The translations under genes and the position numbers were made by a program. Source: Bacillota bacterium (lineage in GTDB: Bacteria; Bacillota; Clostridia; Christensenellales; SZUA-584). Taken from it: DNA of 5,084 bases. Every line of letters begins with the position of its first letter. Position 1 is the first letter of the stretch. Shown here piece by piece: positions 4,951 to 5,084 of the stretch. The stretch lies in the NCBI GenBank assembly GCA_023436525.1, contig JAEZIW010000069.1, positions 1 through 5,084 of the forward strand. The letters are read 5' to 3'. The notes beneath the pieces were generated by a model. The model saw nothing but the letters and a program-made list of their open reading frames with translations, was not told where the DNA came from and did no database searches.

Positions 4951-5084
4951 CTAGTCGAACTTTCTGCATAATACATATTTTGATATGGCGCTTCTGTGCG
5001 CCGCGTTCACATTACTGAGTATCGCCTTGATATATTCGGGCAAGTATCGGTCGAACTTGACTTCGAGCACCATCATGCCTTCAT
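4951..5084 (-). CDS. VTC domain-containing protein, C-terminal end, cut by window edge
   Basis: Forty-three codons enter from the right edge and end at TAG (4953-4951). They read EGMMVLEVKFDRYLPEYIKA at the edge and SKYVLCRKFD at the end. A VLEVK strand followed by LPEYI and a terminal SKYxxCR is the usual end of bacterial VTC-domain proteins, triphosphate-tunnel enzymes related to the catalytic domain of yeast Vtc4, which makes polyphosphate from ATP. The ExK of the tunnel wall (E7, K9 of this fragment) is visible; most of the active site lies outside the window. The coupled DUF4956 gene supports the call. Whether it makes polyphosphate cannot be seen from this fragment. Confidence 0.8.
   Translation of the reverse strand, partial: EGMMVLEVKFDRYLPEYIKAILSNVNAAHRSAISKYVLCRKFD

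Overview
The window looks like a chromosomal segment of a Gram-positive Clostridia-type bacterium, probably of the Oscillospirales/Ruminococcaceae kind and possibly spore-forming. The evidence is the gene order mraZ-rsmH-ftsL-class B PBP, purine-rich Shine-Dalgarno (SD) sites, a four-cysteine C-terminal insert in RsmH, and DUF3784 and VTC/DUF4956 genes, all common in Firmicutes. The taxonomic placement is inferred from family knowledge, not measured.

Positions 1-2402 (minus strand) hold the start of the division and cell wall (dcw) cluster, in order of transcription: mraZ (1968-2402), rsmH (1032-1964), an FtsL/DivIC-like divisome protein (509-1021) and the N-terminal part of a class B penicillin-binding protein cut off by the window edge (1-509). 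The genes lie 3 nt apart, 10 nt apart and overlapping by 1 nt, so they form one tightly coupled operon. Upstream of mraZ lie a short hairpin, a possible 17-codon leader ORF and four TGGKN-type MraZ boxes (2483-2528), the signature of mraZ autoregulation.

Positions 2403-2777 are a divergent regulatory region. One promoter candidate points toward mraZ and one points right. A pair of near-identical 13-mers with LexA-like dyad character lies on the -35 region of the rightward promoter. That promoter drives a 220-residue protein of unknown function (2778-3440, plus strand) with one membrane anchor and an exported domain, ending at a hairpin terminator.

Positions 3461-3860 have no convincing gene. 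They contain an imperfect long inverted repeat (3513-3602), a related single arm (3707-3742), near-identical 12-mers bordering the whole block, a short coding-like stretch without a start, and a nested hairpin. The block looks like a non-autonomous interspersed repeat with possible gene debris.

Positions 3861-5084 (minus strand) carry the C-terminus of a VTC-domain protein (polyphosphate polymerase family), a DUF4956 membrane protein directly after it, a hairpin terminator, and a small three-helix DUF3784 membrane protein. The VTC and DUF4956 genes are translationally coupled and probably act together at the membrane. The role of DUF3784 is unknown. Nothing here amounts to a clearly new system. 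The least explained parts are the divergent exported protein with its tandem operator-like repeat, and the repeat block.
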